A stretch of 64,000 nucleotides of DNA from Lachnoclostridium sp. An169 (GTDB lineage Bacteria > Bacillota > Clostridia > Lachnospirales > Lachnospiraceae). Below are positions 52,355-62,459 of this stretch, one piece after another. A program made the position numbers and the translations under genes. The stretch spans positions 25,126 through 89,125 of the forward strand of contig NZ_NFKT01000021.1 in assembly GCF_002160525.1 (NCBI RefSeq). The letters are read 5' to 3'. Every line of letters begins with the position of its first letter. The stretch's first letter is position 1. Under the pieces are notes generated by a model that made no database searches, was not told the DNA's origin, and saw only the letters and a list, made by a program, of their open reading frames with translations.

Positions 52355-53731
52355 TTATCCGTGATTTCCCGCAATCCTGCGCGCCACGTAGACGCCGCTG
52401 GCAGACGCATGGGACAGAGAGTGAGTCACACCGCTGCCGTCGCCGATCACATAGAGCCCTTTGTATTTCGTCTCAAGATTCTCATCAAGCTTAACTTCCA
52501 TGTTATAGAACTTGACTTCAACGCCATAGAGCAGGGTGTCGTCGTTGGCAGTTCCCGGCGCAATCTTGTCAAGAGCGTAGACCATCTCGATAATCCCGTC
52601 CAGGATCCTCTTCGGAAGCACGAGGCTTAAATCGCCGGGCGCCGCCGAAAGGGTCGGCCGAACAAAACTTTCCTCGATTCTCTCCCGGGTGCTTCTTCTC
52701 CCCCGGATCAGATCGCCGAATCTCTGAACCAGCACTCCCCCGCCCAGCATATTGGACAGCCGGGCAATACTCTCACCGTATCCGTTGCTGTCCTTGAAAG
52801 GCTCGGAGAAATGTTTCTCCACCAGCAGGGCAAAATTCGTATTCTCTGTCTGTTTTGCCGGATCCTCGTAGCTGTGTCCGTTGACCGTCACGATTCCGTT
52901 GGTGTTCTCATTCACCACAATCCCGTTCGGGTTCATGCAGAAAGTCCGCACCTTATCCTCAAATTTCTCCGTGCGGTAGACGATCTTGCTCTCGTAGAGT
53001 TCATCTGTCAGATGGGAGAAAATCACAGCCGGAAGCTCTACGCGCACACCGATGTCCACCCGGTTCGACTTGGTGGGTATATCCAGTTCCCCGCAGACTT
53101 TCTCCATCCATTTGCTTCCGCTTCGCCCCACGGAAACGATACAGTCCGTACACTCGTCCCTCTGCTCCCCGCAGATCACACAGTACCCGTCGCCGGTGCG
53201 CTCCAGGCTGTCCACATGACAGTTAAACCGGAACTCCACCTTGTCTTTGAGCTCCGCAAAAAGATTTTCCAGAACCACATAGTTAATATCCGTCCCGAGG
53301 TGGCGCACGGATGCATCCAGAAGGTTCAGCTTGTGCTGCATACAGAGCTTCTTGAATTTCGTGCCGGAAGTGGAATACATCTTCGTCCCCTCCCCGCCGT
53401 GGGACACATTGATCTCATCCACATAGTGCATCAGCTCCGTGGCTGTTTCCTTGCCAATATACTCATAGAGTGTTCCGCCGAAATTGTTGGTGATATTGTA
53501 CTTGCCGTCTGAAAATGCGCCCGCTCCGCCAAATCCGCTCATGATCGCGCAGGTCCGGCAGTTAATGCAGCTTTTTATCTTTTTCCCGTCAATCGGACAT
53601 TTCCTCTTTTCCAGAGGATTTCCTGCCTCAAACACCGCTATTTTCAACCCGGGCGCCTTCTTTGTCAGCTCATATGCCGCAAAGATTCCTCCCGGACCGG
53701 CTCCGATTATAATCACATCATATCTACTCAT
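52355..53731 (-). CDS. COG2509-type FAD-dependent dehydrogenase
   Basis: Uncharacterised NAD(P)/FAD oxidoreductase family, 458 residues. The N-terminal FAD motif is IIIGAGPGGIFAAYEL (residues ~6-21). A Cys cluster KSCINCRTCAIMSGFGG lies near residue 55, typical of this group and possibly metal- or redox-active. The C-terminal YVIGDGSGVTHSLSHASASG closes the FAD site. ATG 53731 is 6 bases after AAGGAAG. It heads the operon that leads to threonine aldolase and the cobalamin genes. The substrate is unknown. Confidence 0.85.
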   Translation of the reverse strand: MSRYDVIIIGAGPGGIFAAYELTKKAPGLKIAVFEAGNPLEKRKCPIDGKKIKSCINCRTCAIMSGFGGAGAFSDGKYNITNNFGGTLYEYIGKETATELMHYVDEINVSHGGEGTKMYSTSGTKFKKLCMQHKLNLLDASVRHLGTDINYVVLENLFAELKDKVEFRFNCHVDSLERTGDGYCVICGEQRDECTDCIVSVGRSGSKWMEKVCGELDIPTKSNRVDIGVRVELPAVIFSHLTDELYESKIVYRTEKFEDKVRTFCMNPNGIVVNENTNGIVTVNGHSYEDPAKQTENTNFALLVEKHFSEPFKDSNGYGESIARLSNMLGGGVLVQRFGDLIRGRRSTRERIEESFVRPTLSAAPGDLSLVLPKRILDGIIEMVYALDKIAPGTANDDTLLYGVEVKFYNMEVKLDENLETKYKGLYVIGDGSGVTHSLSHASASGVYVARRIAGNHG

Positions 53732-53779
53732 TCTCATCTTCCTTCTTTCCCGATTTTTTCAGGATCTCCCTGCAAAATA

Positions 53780-53810
53780 AAAACGGGGACAACTCCTCAA
53801 AGCTGTCCCC
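53780..53810 (-). terminator. Intrinsic terminator of the rubredoxin gene
   Basis: Perfect GGGGACA / TGTCCCC arms (53785-53791, 53804-53810), then GTTTTTATTTT on the minus strand. Confidence 0.8.
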
Positions 53811-53829
53811 AGGCGCATCTTAATTAAGA

Positions 53830-53991
53830 TCACTCTACTTCAGAAAACTGATCTTTTCCTACTCCGCACAGCGGGCAGACAAAGTCTTCCGGCACATCTT
53901 CCCATTTTGTTCCCGGTTCGATTCCGTTTTCCGGATCGCCAGTCTCCTCGTCGTAAATGTATCCACATACGTCACAAACATATTTCTTCAT
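53830..53991 (-). CDS. Rubredoxin
   Basis: Small iron protein (Fe(Cys)4) used for electron transfer and oxygen/peroxide defence in anaerobes. It has 53 residues, the standard length. The two metal knuckles are CDVCGYIYD (Cys6, Cys9) and CPLCGVGKD (Cys39, Cys42), with the usual [18 protein letters not shown] core. ATG 53991 has AGGAGG upstream. It is a single-gene unit between its promoter and terminator, next to the COG2509 FAD protein, which may be a redox partner. Confidence 0.95.
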   Translation of the reverse strand: MKKYVCDVCGYIYDEETGDPENGIEPGTKWEDVPEDFVCPLCGVGKDQFSEVE

Positions 53992-54070
53992 CTTTATTTC
54001 CTCCTGTCTGTTATTGTTCTATTTTCCCCTCCGTTTTATACCCGGACGGGATATTGCTTTTCCATTACAC

Positions 54071-54100
54071 ATAATATCACAGCTGCATATACGATTGCAA
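54071..54100 (-). promoter_or_regulatory. Sigma-A promoter of the rubredoxin gene
   Basis: Minus strand TTGCAA (54095-54100), 18-base spacer, TATTAT (54071-54076), about 80 bases ahead of the start. Confidence 0.55.
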
Positions 54101-54143
54101 GCCCAAAACAGTTGCCGGCAATAATTGTATACCGGCACGGATG

Positions 54144-55274
54144 TCACTCTTCTTCATCGGACCGCAGTCCCAGGATTCCGTCAATCAGGATTTTTACATC
54201 ATCAAAAATATAGTCAAACGCCCCGGACTGGCACATATTGATAAGCACCATCCCGATCGGAACCGCCAGGATCATGGCAAGAATGCCGCCGATCCGGTAG
54301 CCGATATAGAGAAGCAGCAGGGTCACAAGGGGATTGAGCCCCACGCTGTCCCCCACAAGTTTCGGCTGAAGGAGCTGATGCACCGCCTGAGTGATTACAT
54401 AGATCACCATCAGCGCCACCGTCAGCTTATAGTCTCCCATGAAAAACGTATAGACCGCCCAGGGAATCATGGCGGTTCCCGTACCGAAAAACGGCAGGAA
54501 ATCAAGGAAGGCGATCAGGAAAGCCACCAGGACAAAATATCCCGTCCCCAGGAGTCCCAGTCCTACCAGCAGAATCAGGAACACAACTCCCATGATCTTG
54601 AACTGCGCCTTGAAATATCCTCCCACCGCATATTTCAGGTTGTCTGCCACAAGGGTCATCCTTTTTGTCACCGCCGCAGGGAATACCTTCTTAAACCACT
54701 GAAGGACTTCCTCTCTCTGCACGGTAAAAAAGTAGGCGGAAAGGATGGCGACAAGGAAAGAGATCAGATAGTACGGCACGCTCTTGGCGATATTCCCCGC
54801 CGCAGTCACAGTGGGCTCGCTGATATTCGAAACCAGATTTCCCATATAGTGATCCAGATTTTCCGCCGCCGTGTTCCATCCTTCCTGCACACCTTCCGGC
54901 AGCCTCTCAAACAGGCCGGACAGCGTATCTCCGATCTGCCGCAGCCCTGCCTCAAGCTGCGCATAGATCTCCGGGAAATTCTGGATCAGCCCGCTGATCT
55001 CCACGACAAGTCTGCTGACTGCAAAGTAAATCACCAGCACAATCACGCCCAGAACGAGGATTACAATCAGCGCCGACCCCAGTTTCTTTACTATTTTCAG
55101 TCTCTTTTCCAGCCAGTTTACAAGGGGCGCCGCAATCGAGGCGATAATCCACCCGATCACAAAAGGCGCCAGGAATCCGATCAGCCAGATTCCTGCAACG
55201 ATAAAGGCCGCCGTTGCAAGGACACTGAACAGCAGTCTGACCGCGACCTGCCAGTAAGGACGTCTCCGTTTCAT
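54144..55274 (-). CDS. AI-2E family transporter
   Basis: Polytopic membrane protein of the AI-2 exporter-like/Na+-antiporter family, 376 residues, eight or so membrane segments. N-terminal pairs (residues ~10-60), a long soluble part (~95-170) and a conserved C-terminal block: FLDFLPFFGTGTAMIPW (~262-278), VTQAVHQLLQPKLVGDSVGLNPLV (~300-325) and GILAMILAVP. It begins 1 base after ysxC, in the lon-ysxC operon. The true substrate is not known. Confidence 0.88.
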   Translation of the reverse strand: MKRRRPYWQVAVRLLFSVLATAAFIVAGIWLIGFLAPFVIGWIIASIAAPLVNWLEKRLKIVKKLGSALIVILVLGVIVLVIYFAVSRLVVEISGLIQNFPEIYAQLEAGLRQIGDTLSGLFERLPEGVQEGWNTAAENLDHYMGNLVSNISEPTVTAAGNIAKSVPYYLISFLVAILSAYFFTVQREEVLQWFKKVFPAAVTKRMTLVADNLKYAVGGYFKAQFKIMGVVFLILLVGLGLLGTGYFVLVAFLIAFLDFLPFFGTGTAMIPWAVYTFFMGDYKLTVALMVIYVITQAVHQLLQPKLVGDSVGLNPLVTLLLLYIGYRIGGILAMILAVPIGMVLINMCQSGAFDYIFDDVKILIDGILGLRSDEEE

Positions 55275-55275
55275 C

Positions 55276-55878
55276 CTACTCCTCCCCGTCTGTCTCCAGA
55301 TACTCTGTTTCTACCAGTTCCCATATCTCATCCCGCCCCTGTTTCGTGAGCGACGAAAAGGGGATGACCTTCGTCCCGGGCACAAGGGCAAGCCCGTCCT
55401 TTAACATTTTCACATGCTTCTGAACCTGGCTGCGCTTTATTTTGTCCAGCTTCGTGGCAATTATAATCGGCTCGAATCCCTGGTCCAGAATCCACCGGTA
55501 CATGATCCGGTCGTTCTCCGACGGCTCATGCCGGATGTCGATGAGAAGGAAAACCGCCCGAAGCTGCGCGGAGCCGTGAAGATATTTCTCGATCAGCTTT
55601 CCCCACTGGATTTTCTCCTTTTCCGACACTTTTGCATACCCGTATCCCGGGAGATCTACCAGATACATCACATCGTTGATATTATAGAAGTTGATCGTCT
55701 GGGTCTTGCCCGGCGTAGACGAGATCCGGGCAAGCGACTTCCGGTTCATCAGCGCGTTTATCAGTGATGATTTTCCCACATTGGATTTTCCCGCAAATGC
55801 AATCTCCGGCTTGTCATTCTCCGGCAGTACGCTTGTAATCCCGCATACAGTCTCCAGACTTACATTTTTAATTACCAT
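55276..55878 (-). CDS. ysxC: Ribosome biogenesis GTPase YsxC/EngB
   Basis: Small essential GTPase for 50S assembly, 200 residues. G-motifs in order: [15 protein letters not shown] (G1, residues ~29-43), a switch with TPGKT (G2), [11 protein letters not shown] (G3, ~75), [11 protein letters not shown] (G4, ~140) and SSLTKQG (G5, ~176). It starts 11 bases after lon, a common gene pair in Firmicutes. Confidence 0.95.
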   Translation of the reverse strand: MVIKNVSLETVCGITSVLPENDKPEIAFAGKSNVGKSSLINALMNRKSLARISSTPGKTQTINFYNINDVMYLVDLPGYGYAKVSEKEKIQWGKLIEKYLHGSAQLRAVFLLIDIRHEPSENDRIMYRWILDQGFEPIIIATKLDKIKRSQVQKHVKMLKDGLALVPGTKVIPFSSLTKQGRDEIWELVETEYLETDGEE

Positions 55879-55889
55879 ATCCTGCTCCT

Positions 55890-58229
55890 TTATTCAACCA
55901 GTGCCTTTTCCAGCACTTCGTTCATATTCTCAACCGGAATGATCTCCAGCCCCTTTGTAATCTCGGAAGCCAGCTCGTCCACATCCGCCTTGTTTTCCTT
56001 CGGTACAAGGACCGTGCGGATTCCCGCATTCTTCGCCGCAAGAAGTTTCTCCTTGAGGCCTCCGATGGGAAGGACTCTCCCCCGCAGCGTAACCTCACCG
56101 GTCATGGCAAGGTCGGCGCGGACTTTCTTCTCCGTGATGGCGGAAAGCATGGCTGTCGCCATGGTGATCCCGGCAGACGGTCCGTCTTTCGGCACGGCTC
56201 CCTCCGGAATATGTACATGGATATCATGTTTGGCAAAGAAATCTTCCGCGATCCCGTACCGCCCGCTCACAGAACGGATATAGCTGATTCCGGTCTGCGC
56301 GGACTCTTTCATCACGTCGCCGAGCTGACCGGTCAGCATGATATCCCCGGTTCCCGGCATGACGTTCACCTCGATCTGCAGGGTATCCCCTCCTACGCTT
56401 GTCCAGGCAAGGCCTCTTACAATTCCCACCTCCGGCGCCGGATTTGCCATCTGATAGGTGAATTTCTCCTTTCCGAGGAACCGGTGAATGTTGCGGTCTG
56501 TCACAGCCACTTTCTTTCTTCCCTCTGTCAGGATCTCCTTTGCCGCCTTCCGGCACACATTTCCGATCTCCCGCTCCAGCTGTCTTACACCGGCTTCCTT
56601 CGTATAATTGCGCGCCATCTTCCAGATCGCATGCCGGCTGAAGGTCAGCTGTTCCTCCGTAAGTCCGTGGAGCTTCAGCTGCTTTGGTATGAGATGCTCC
56701 TCCGCAATGTGGAGCTTCTCGTTCTCCGTATAGCTGCTGATCTCAATCACCTCCATACGGTCCAGAAGCGGACGGGGTATGGTCTGAAGCGTATTTGCCG
56801 TGGTGATGAACAGAACCTCGGAGAGATCCAGGGGCACTTCCAGATAATGATCCCGGAACCGGCTGTTCTGCTCGCTGTCAAGTACCTCCAGGAGAGCGGA
56901 AAACGTATCTCCCTTGTAGTCTGTACTGACTTTGTCGATTTCATCCAGAAGCATTACCGGGTTCTTCACACCGGCTGCCCGAATCCCGTTGGCGATACGC
57001 CCCGGCATCGCCCCCACATAGGTTTTCCTGTGTCCGCGGATCTCCGCCTCATCCCGGACGCCTCCCAGGGAAATCCGGACATATTTCTTCTTCATTGCGC
57101 GGGCAAGTGATCTGGCAATGGAAGTCTTTCCTGTTCCCGGCGGTCCCACCAGACAGAGAATCGGGCTCTCCCCTTTCTTCGTCAGCGTCCGCACAGCCAG
57201 GAATTCCAGAATACGCTCCTTCACCTGCGCCAGTCCGTAATGATCCTCATCCAGCACCTGCTTTGCATAGGCGATATCGTTGTTGTCCTGGGAAGCTTTA
57301 TTCCAGGGCATCTCCAGGAGAGTCTCAATATACGTGCGGATCACCCCGTTCTCCGCCGGGGAGTTCAGTGAGCTCTTGAAACGGTTGATCTCCTTCTGCA
57401 GTTTCTCCTTGACTTCCTTTGGCGCCTTCAGCTTCCGCACAGCCTGTTCGAACTCTTCGGCGTCGGATATGGTAGACTCCTCTCCCAGTTCCTCGCGGAT
57501 CAGCCGGAGCTGTTCCCTCAGGATATATTCCCTCTGGTGCTTGTCCACCCTCTCCTTCACTTTTCTCTGGATCTCTTCCTTGATGTTCATGATCTGCACT
57601 TCATTCACCAGCTTAAACGCAAGTTTCTCATAGCGTTTCTGCAGATCGATCTCATTTAAGATCTCCTGCTGGTCAGTATAGTGCAGGGGGATTGATGCGG
57701 CAATCTCATCCACCAGCCTGCGCAGTCCCCTGATCTCCAGGATTCCCGCCACTGTCTCCTTGGATATCTTGCCGTTTCTCGCGGCGTAGTCAACGAACAT
57801 ATCCTTCAGGCTCCGTTCCATAGCCTCCGTGCCGGTATCCTCGTGAAGGCTTTCCTCGTCCCCGGAATTCTCTTCCTCCGGTTCCTCTACAACTTCCACT
57901 TTTGCCCGCAGATACGGTGCCGAGAATTCAATCTCCCTGAGTACCGCCCTGCTCTCTCCGGCCACAAGGACGCGCACGATATGCTTTGGCAGCTTGATAA
58001 TCTGCCTGACCGAAGCGACCGTGCCGACCTCGTAAACGTCCTTCTGCCCCGGATCCTCCGTATTGACAGTTCTCTGGGCCACAAGGAATATTTTCTGTTC
58101 CTCCACCATGGCTTCCTGCACAGCTGCAATGGACTTCTCCCGGCTCACATCAAAGTGAACGACCATTTCCGGCAGAATTGTCATCCCGCGCAGCGCCACC
58201 ATGGGCAGGCTCTTTATCTCATTGTCCAT
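55890..58229 (-). CDS. lon: ATP-dependent protease Lon
   Basis: Cytoplasmic AAA+ serine protease for damaged and regulatory proteins, 779 residues. The N-terminal substrate domain (~1-200, with an acidic insertion [17 protein letters not shown]) is followed by a coiled-coil stretch and the AAA+ module with Walker [10 protein letters not shown] (~360), Walker B MLLDEIDK and sensor ITTANT. The C-terminal protease domain has Ser in [12 protein letters not shown] (~680) and Lys in [14 protein letters not shown] (~722). AGGAGG precedes ATG 58229. No CIRCE or clear CtsR box was found upstream. Confidence 0.96.
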   Translation of the reverse strand: MDNEIKSLPMVALRGMTILPEMVVHFDVSREKSIAAVQEAMVEEQKIFLVAQRTVNTEDPGQKDVYEVGTVASVRQIIKLPKHIVRVLVAGESRAVLREIEFSAPYLRAKVEVVEEPEEENSGDEESLHEDTGTEAMERSLKDMFVDYAARNGKISKETVAGILEIRGLRRLVDEIAASIPLHYTDQQEILNEIDLQKRYEKLAFKLVNEVQIMNIKEEIQRKVKERVDKHQREYILREQLRLIREELGEESTISDAEEFEQAVRKLKAPKEVKEKLQKEINRFKSSLNSPAENGVIRTYIETLLEMPWNKASQDNNDIAYAKQVLDEDHYGLAQVKERILEFLAVRTLTKKGESPILCLVGPPGTGKTSIARSLARAMKKKYVRISLGGVRDEAEIRGHRKTYVGAMPGRIANGIRAAGVKNPVMLLDEIDKVSTDYKGDTFSALLEVLDSEQNSRFRDHYLEVPLDLSEVLFITTANTLQTIPRPLLDRMEVIEISSYTENEKLHIAEEHLIPKQLKLHGLTEEQLTFSRHAIWKMARNYTKEAGVRQLEREIGNVCRKAAKEILTEGRKKVAVTDRNIHRFLGKEKFTYQMANPAPEVGIVRGLAWTSVGGDTLQIEVNVMPGTGDIMLTGQLGDVMKESAQTGISYIRSVSGRYGIAEDFFAKHDIHVHIPEGAVPKDGPSAGITMATAMLSAITEKKVRADLAMTGEVTLRGRVLPIGGLKEKLLAAKNAGIRTVLVPKENKADVDELASEITKGLEIIPVENMNEVLEKALVE

Positions 58230-58321
58230 CTGTCTCCTCCTGAATTTCTGCGGAATACGCTGCAGAAAGTTTCCTTTCTCTGCTCCGGATTATCCGCATC
58301 CTTCTCTGCTTATATGGAAAC

Positions 58322-58385
58322 ACAGGGCGGGCACATATGGGAAATCCATTGCACCCGCCCTGTACAAAGCGGATCCTGATCCGCT
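58322..58385 (-). terminator. Double hairpin terminator after clpX
   Basis: First a perfect palindrome AGCGGATC-CT-GATCCGCT (58368-58385) followed on the minus strand by TTTG. Then a larger stem ACAGGGCGGG / CCCGCCCTGT (58322-58331, 58354-58363) with TGTTTCC after it. T-runs are short, so termination may be partial. Confidence 0.65.
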
Positions 58386-58387
58386 CT

Positions 58388-59659
58388 CTATGCACTTTCC
58401 GAAGTCAGAAATGACCTTCGCTCCTCGCCGTCGCGCAGATACCTCGGTCCTTCTGTGCCGAGCACGGTATTCTTCGTAATCCGGCATTCCTTGATGGTAT
58501 CGTCCGACGGAACGGTAAACATCGTATCCATCATGATCTTCTCCATGATCGCACGCAGACCTCTCGCACCTGTCTTTCTCGCCAGTGATGTCTCGGCGAT
58601 CGCCACCATTGCATCCCGGTCAAATTCCAGCTTCACGCCATCCAACTCCAGAAGCTTCTGATACTGTTTGACAATCGCGCTCTTTGGCTCTGTCAGAATA
58701 CGGATCAGCGCCTCCTCGTCAAGCATATCCAGGGATACCGTGACCGGAAGCCTTCCTACAAGCTCCGGAATCAGACCATATTTCACAAGATCCTGAGGCA
58801 GTACCTCGTGAAGAAGCACATCGATATCATATTCATGCTTTGAGGCAATCTCCGCATTAAAACCAATCGATTTTCTGTCCAGCCGGGTCTCGATAATCTT
58901 GTCGATTCCTTCAAATGCTCCTCCGCAGATAAACAGAATATTCGTCGTATCGATCTGAATCAGCTCCTGATGGGGATGCTTCCTGCCTCCCTGAGGCGGA
59001 ACAGACGCCACCGTTCCCTCTATGATCTTCAGGAGAGCCTGCTGAACACCCTCTCCGGATACATCGCGGGTAATGGACGGATTCTCCGATTTTCTCGTGA
59101 TCTTGTCGATCTCATCGATATAGATGATGCCGTGCTCCGCACGCTCAATATCCCCGTCCGCGGCCTGTATTACCTTGAGAAGAATGTTCTCCACATCCTC
59201 TCCCACATATCCCGCCTCCGTCAGTGCTGTCGCATCCGCAATGGCAAACGGGACATTCAGTACTTTCGCAAGAGTCTGTGCCAGAAGCGTCTTTCCGCAA
59301 CCGGTCGGTCCGAGCATCAGAATATTGCTCTTCTGAAGCTCCACGCCCAGATCCTGCTCAGCCAGAATCCTTTTATAATGGTTATATACTGCAACGGCGA
59401 GAACCTTTTTCGCCTCATCCTGCCCGATCACATAATCATCCAGAAACGCCTTCATCTCCTCCGGCGTCAGAAGATTGATCTCATCGAGCGCGCCTCTGTC
59501 GTTGTAATCAAGCTCTTCCTCGATGATCTCCGAGCAGATGGCGATACATTCATCGCAGATATAGGTGCCGTTAGGTCCTGCGATCAGCTTGCGCACCTGT
59601 GCCTGACTTTTATTGCAGAACGAGCATCTTACGATGTCATCTGTCATTTTTCCTGCCAT
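58388..59659 (-). CDS. clpX: ATP-dependent Clp protease ATP-binding subunit ClpX
   Basis: AAA+ unfoldase that feeds ClpP, 423 residues. Zinc-binding domain CSFCNKSQ...CDECIAIC (residues ~10-40), AAA+ core with Walker [13 protein letters not shown] (~117), Walker [10 protein letters not shown] (~180) and the ClpP-docking IGF-like loop KSIGFNAEI (~265), then sensor 2 GARGLR. ATG 59659 has GAGGTGA upstream; a GTG at 59668 is less likely. It follows clpP by 26 bases. Confidence 0.97.
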   Translation of the reverse strand: MAGKMTDDIVRCSFCNKSQAQVRKLIAGPNGTYICDECIAICSEIIEEELDYNDRGALDEINLLTPEEMKAFLDDYVIGQDEAKKVLAVAVYNHYKRILAEQDLGVELQKSNILMLGPTGCGKTLLAQTLAKVLNVPFAIADATALTEAGYVGEDVENILLKVIQAADGDIERAEHGIIYIDEIDKITRKSENPSITRDVSGEGVQQALLKIIEGTVASVPPQGGRKHPHQELIQIDTTNILFICGGAFEGIDKIIETRLDRKSIGFNAEIASKHEYDIDVLLHEVLPQDLVKYGLIPELVGRLPVTVSLDMLDEEALIRILTEPKSAIVKQYQKLLELDGVKLEFDRDAMVAIAETSLARKTGARGLRAIMEKIMMDTMFTVPSDDTIKECRITKNTVLGTEGPRYLRDGEERRSFLTSESA

Positions 59660-59685
59660 ATATGTCACCTCATACCACCACTAAA

Positions 59686-60267
59686 TCAGTGGCTTACTAT
59701 TACTTCGTCGATCAGACCGTATGCCTTCGCCTCTTCAGCGGACATAAAATTATCACGCTCTGTATCGGCTTTGATCTTCTCCAGGCTCTGTCCGGTATTT
59801 GCAGCCAGAATCTCATTCAATTTCTGCTTTGTGCGCAGGATATGCTCTGCTGCGATCTGGATCTCCGTGGCCTGGCCCTGAGCACCGCCGGACGGCTGAT
59901 GGATCATGATCTCCGCATTCGGAAGGGCAAATCTCTTTCCCTTCTTTCCGCCTGAGAGCAGGAATGCCCCCATGCTCGCCGCCATACCGATACATACGGT
60001 AGACACGTCACACTTAATATACTGCATCGTGTCATAGATGGCAAGTCCTGCCGTAACAGAACCTCCCGGGCTGTTGATATAGAGCTGGATATCCTTATCC
60101 GGATCATCCGCTTCCAGGAAAAGGAGCTGCGCCACGATCACGCTGGCAGACACGTCATTTACCTCTTCACCGAGGAAAATGATCCTCTCCTTCAACAGTC
60201 TTGAATAAATATCATAGGACCGCTCACCGCGGCTCGTCTGTTCAATGACATAAGGTACTAAACTCAT
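59686..60267 (-). CDS. clpP: ATP-dependent Clp protease proteolytic subunit
   Basis: Serine peptidase ring of the ClpXP protease, 193 residues. Catalytic triad is visible: Ser98 in GMAASMGAF, His123 in MIHQPSGG and Asp172 in [10 protein letters not shown]. The N-terminal [18 protein letters not shown] is standard. It is the first gene of clpP-clpX and follows tig, with a terminator-like hairpin between. Confidence 0.97.
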   Translation of the reverse strand: MSLVPYVIEQTSRGERSYDIYSRLLKERIIFLGEEVNDVSASVIVAQLLFLEADDPDKDIQLYINSPGGSVTAGLAIYDTMQYIKCDVSTVCIGMAASMGAFLLSGGKKGKRFALPNAEIMIHQPSGGAQGQATEIQIAAEHILRTKQKLNEILAANTGQSLEKIKADTERDNFMSAEEAKAYGLIDEVIVSH

Positions 60268-60296
60268 GTTCTATCCTTCCTTCCTGATGTCTGACA

Positions 60297-60323
60297 AAAG
60301 GTGCACCAGTACGGCGCACCTTT
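60297..60323 (-). terminator. Hairpin between tig and clpP
   Basis: Arms AAAGGTGC / GCACCTTT (60297-60304, 60316-60323) followed on the minus strand by TTGTC. A modest terminator or attenuator that may set tig apart from clpPX. Confidence 0.6.
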
Positions 60324-60338
60324 CGAAAAAAATGTCTC

Positions 60339-61628
60339 TTACTCTTCTACTGCTGCATCCGTGATGAAAGTAACCGCATCCTGAACTGCGATATCCTCCT
60401 TCATCTGCTTCTTCTCATTCTCGCCCATGAACTCTTTCAGTTTGTCAACCTCCATCTGATAGGAGTCAGCCATCTTCTTGAGTTCTTCTTCCAGACGCTC
60501 GTCGGAAACCTCAATGTTCTCTGCAGCCGCTACAGCCTCGAGAACCAGTCTTGTACGGATTCTCTTCTCTGCCTGCGGTTTCATCTCTTCCATCATCTTT
60601 TCTTCAGAGAGCCCTGTGAACTGATAGTACTGCTCAACGGTCAGGCCCTGCTGCATAATCCGGCGTGCAAAATCATCCGCCATCTGTCTTGTCTGAAGAT
60701 CGATCATCGGCTCCGGAATATCAATCTGTGCGTTCTCCACAGCCTTCTCTACAGCCTGATCCTCTTTCTTCTGCTTTGCCTCGCGCTCCTTGCGTTCCTT
60801 CAGCTTAGCCTCTACCTCTGCTTTGTACTCATCTACTGTCTCGCTCTTCTCGGATACGTCGGATACGAATTCGTCATCCAGCTCCGGAAGCTCTTTTGCC
60901 TTGATGGACTTGACTGTGCATTTGAACACTGCAGCTTTTCCTGCAAGCTCTTTTGCCTGATACTCTTCCGGGAATGTCACATTGACTTCCATCTCTTTTC
61001 CGATCTCAGCGCCGATCAGCTGATCCTCAAATCCCGGGATGAATGCGCCGCTTCCGATGGTCAGCGGGTAATCCTCTGCCTTGCCGCCCTCAAACGGCTC
61101 GCCGTCTACAGATCCCTCGAAGTCCAGAGTGATCTGATCCTTGTCCTGAACTGCCCTGTCTGTCACATCGATGGTTCTTCCGTTGCGCTCGCGCTCTCTG
61201 TCGATCTCAGCGTCAACTTCTTCCTGTGTCACCTCTGTGGAAACTTTGTCCACTTTCAGTCCTTTATATTCACCGAGTGTCACTTCCGGTTTTACGGCAA
61301 CTTCCGCTGTGAAGATAAACGGTTTGCCCTTCTCAAGCTGTACCACATCGATCTTCGGCTGTGATGTAATCTCCAGTTCGCACTCGTCGTAAGCTTTTCC
61401 ATATGCCTCTGAAATCATATGATTGGCTGCCTCATCATAGAACACTTCCGGTCCGTACATCTTCTCGATAAGCTGGCGCGGCACTTTTCCTTTACGGAAT
61501 CCCGGAAGACTGATCTTTCCGCGCTCTTTCAGATATGCTGCCTGAAGTGCCTTCTCCACATCCTCTGCTGACACCTCGATCGTCAGCTTTGCCATATTAT
61601 GTTCTAATTTTTCTACCTGTAAACTCAT
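60339..61628 (-). CDS. tig: Trigger factor
   Basis: Ribosome-bound chaperone and peptidyl-prolyl isomerase, 429 residues. The N-terminal ribosome-binding domain has the signature SLPGFRKGKVPRQLIEKMYG (residues ~36-55). The FKBP-type PPIase domain covers ~155-245 (TLDFEGSVDGEPFEGG, IGSGAFIPGFEDQLIG), and the C-terminal helical arms hold the substrate. GGAGG lies before ATG 61628. Gene order tig-clpP-clpX-lon-ysxC is standard for Firmicutes. Confidence 0.97.
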   Translation of the reverse strand: MSLQVEKLEHNMAKLTIEVSAEDVEKALQAAYLKERGKISLPGFRKGKVPRQLIEKMYGPEVFYDEAANHMISEAYGKAYDECELEITSQPKIDVVQLEKGKPFIFTAEVAVKPEVTLGEYKGLKVDKVSTEVTQEEVDAEIDRERERNGRTIDVTDRAVQDKDQITLDFEGSVDGEPFEGGKAEDYPLTIGSGAFIPGFEDQLIGAEIGKEMEVNVTFPEEYQAKELAGKAAVFKCTVKSIKAKELPELDDEFVSDVSEKSETVDEYKAEVEAKLKERKEREAKQKKEDQAVEKAVENAQIDIPEPMIDLQTRQMADDFARRIMQQGLTVEQYYQFTGLSEEKMMEEMKPQAEKRIRTRLVLEAVAAAENIEVSDERLEEELKKMADSYQMEVDKLKEFMGENEKKQMKEDIAVQDAVTFITDAAVEE

Positions 61629-61674
61629 TTTCTTCCTCCTTGATTACGCAAATTATCTTTGCAGTCATTAAGAC

Positions 61675-61703
61675 AGTATAGCACACAAGCCCCCATATTT
61701 CCA
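61675..61703 (-). promoter_or_regulatory. Sigma-A promoter of tig
   Basis: Minus strand TGGAAA (61698-61703), 17-base spacer, TATACT (61675-61680). The -35 is weak. It lies right behind the DJ-1 gene stop, leaving no clear terminator between them. Confidence 0.5.
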
Positions 61704-61715
61704 GTGTTTTTTCAC

Positions 61716-62276
61716 CTAAACCTCATATACGATGGACTTTCTTACCTCTTCTGCTTTCTCTGCCCCGCAGAGCAGCTCTGTCAGACGCAGTGCAAAGGGG
61801 ATCGCAGCCCCCATTCCTCTTCCCGTTGTGATATGTCCCTCCGTCACCACCGGGACCTGAAGCACCTCTCCGCAGTCCAGTGCTTCCTCAAAAGAGGGGT
61901 ATGCGCATGCCTTTCTGCCCTTTAACATGCCAAGTTCGCTTAAAATGCTTGGCGCCGCGCAGATTGCGGCGATATACTTTTTCTTCTCATCAAACTCCCG
62001 GAGAAGCTTTGTCAGCCCCTCGTGAGCCTTCAGGTTCAACGTCCCCGGCATGCCGCCCGGAAGCACAAGAAGATCCGCCGAAGAAGCATCCTCTTCTGTA
62101 AGATCCTCAAACAGAAGATCCGCCGTAACCGGAATCTCATGGGAACCGGCGATCTCTTTCCTGCCCATCACGGAGACAGTCTGTGTCTCCACGCCTGCAC
62201 GCCTTAAAATATCCACAACTGTCAGACCTTCGATCTCCTCAAAGCCGTCCGCCAGAAAAACACATGCTTTCTTCAT
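61716..62276 (-). CDS. DJ-1/PfpI/ThiJ family protein
   Basis: Cysteine-containing class I glutamine-amidotransferase-like fold; members act as deglycases, chaperones or peptidases. It has 186 residues from ATG 62276, with AAGGAGG upstream. Motifs: FLADGFEEIEGL (Glu of the site, ~residue 15), VLPGGMPG (~68), IAAICAAPSIL with the nucleophile Cys (~103) and VTEGHITTGRGMGAAIPFAL near the end. This pattern is close to DJ-1/YajL. The exact activity is unknown. Confidence 0.9.
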   Translation of the reverse strand: MKKACVFLADGFEEIEGLTVVDILRRAGVETQTVSVMGRKEIAGSHEIPVTADLLFEDLTEEDASSADLLVLPGGMPGTLNLKAHEGLTKLLREFDEKKKYIAAICAAPSILSELGMLKGRKACAYPSFEEALDCGEVLQVPVVTEGHITTGRGMGAAIPFALRLTELLCGAEKAEEVRKSIVYEV

Positions 62277-62318
62277 GAAAATACCTCCTTGCCGTTCATG
62301 ATTTTTCACCCAGTAACA

Positions 62319-62347
62319 AGTTTAGCAGACCAGGTTCGCAAATGCAA
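62319..62347 (-). promoter_or_regulatory. Sigma-A promoter of the DJ-1 gene
   Basis: Minus strand TTGCAT (62342-62347), 17-base spacer, TAAACT (62319-62324), divergent from the CYTH promoter 4 bases to its right. Confidence 0.55.
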
Positions 62348-62350
62348 TGG

Positions 62351-62379
62351 TTTACAATTTTTTCTTCGTATATTATAGT
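62351..62379 (+). promoter_or_regulatory. Sigma-A promoter of the CYTH gene
   Basis: TTTACA (62351-62356), 17-base spacer, TATAGT (62374-62379), about 80 bases before the start. Confidence 0.55.
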
Positions 62380-62459
62380 GGATGTGGGTGTTTTTTCACC
62401 TGTGCCCGTTTTTCGGTGCGAAAAAACAACAGACACAGAATATAAAGGAGGCAGGATAA

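Noticed and set aside
52355..54143. Cobalamin riboswitch ahead of the cobU-cbiC operon
   Set aside because: No B12-box-like sequence or suitable long leader was seen upstream of the operon or of cobU.
54141..55349. 402-codon plus-strand frame over the AI-2E gene
   Set aside because: His/Arg/Gln-rich composition typical of an antisense shadow; the reverse frame is a recognisable membrane protein.
58230..58321. CIRCE or CtsR operator upstream of lon
   Set aside because: No TTAGCACTC-type inverted repeat or GGTCAAA tandem heptads were found.
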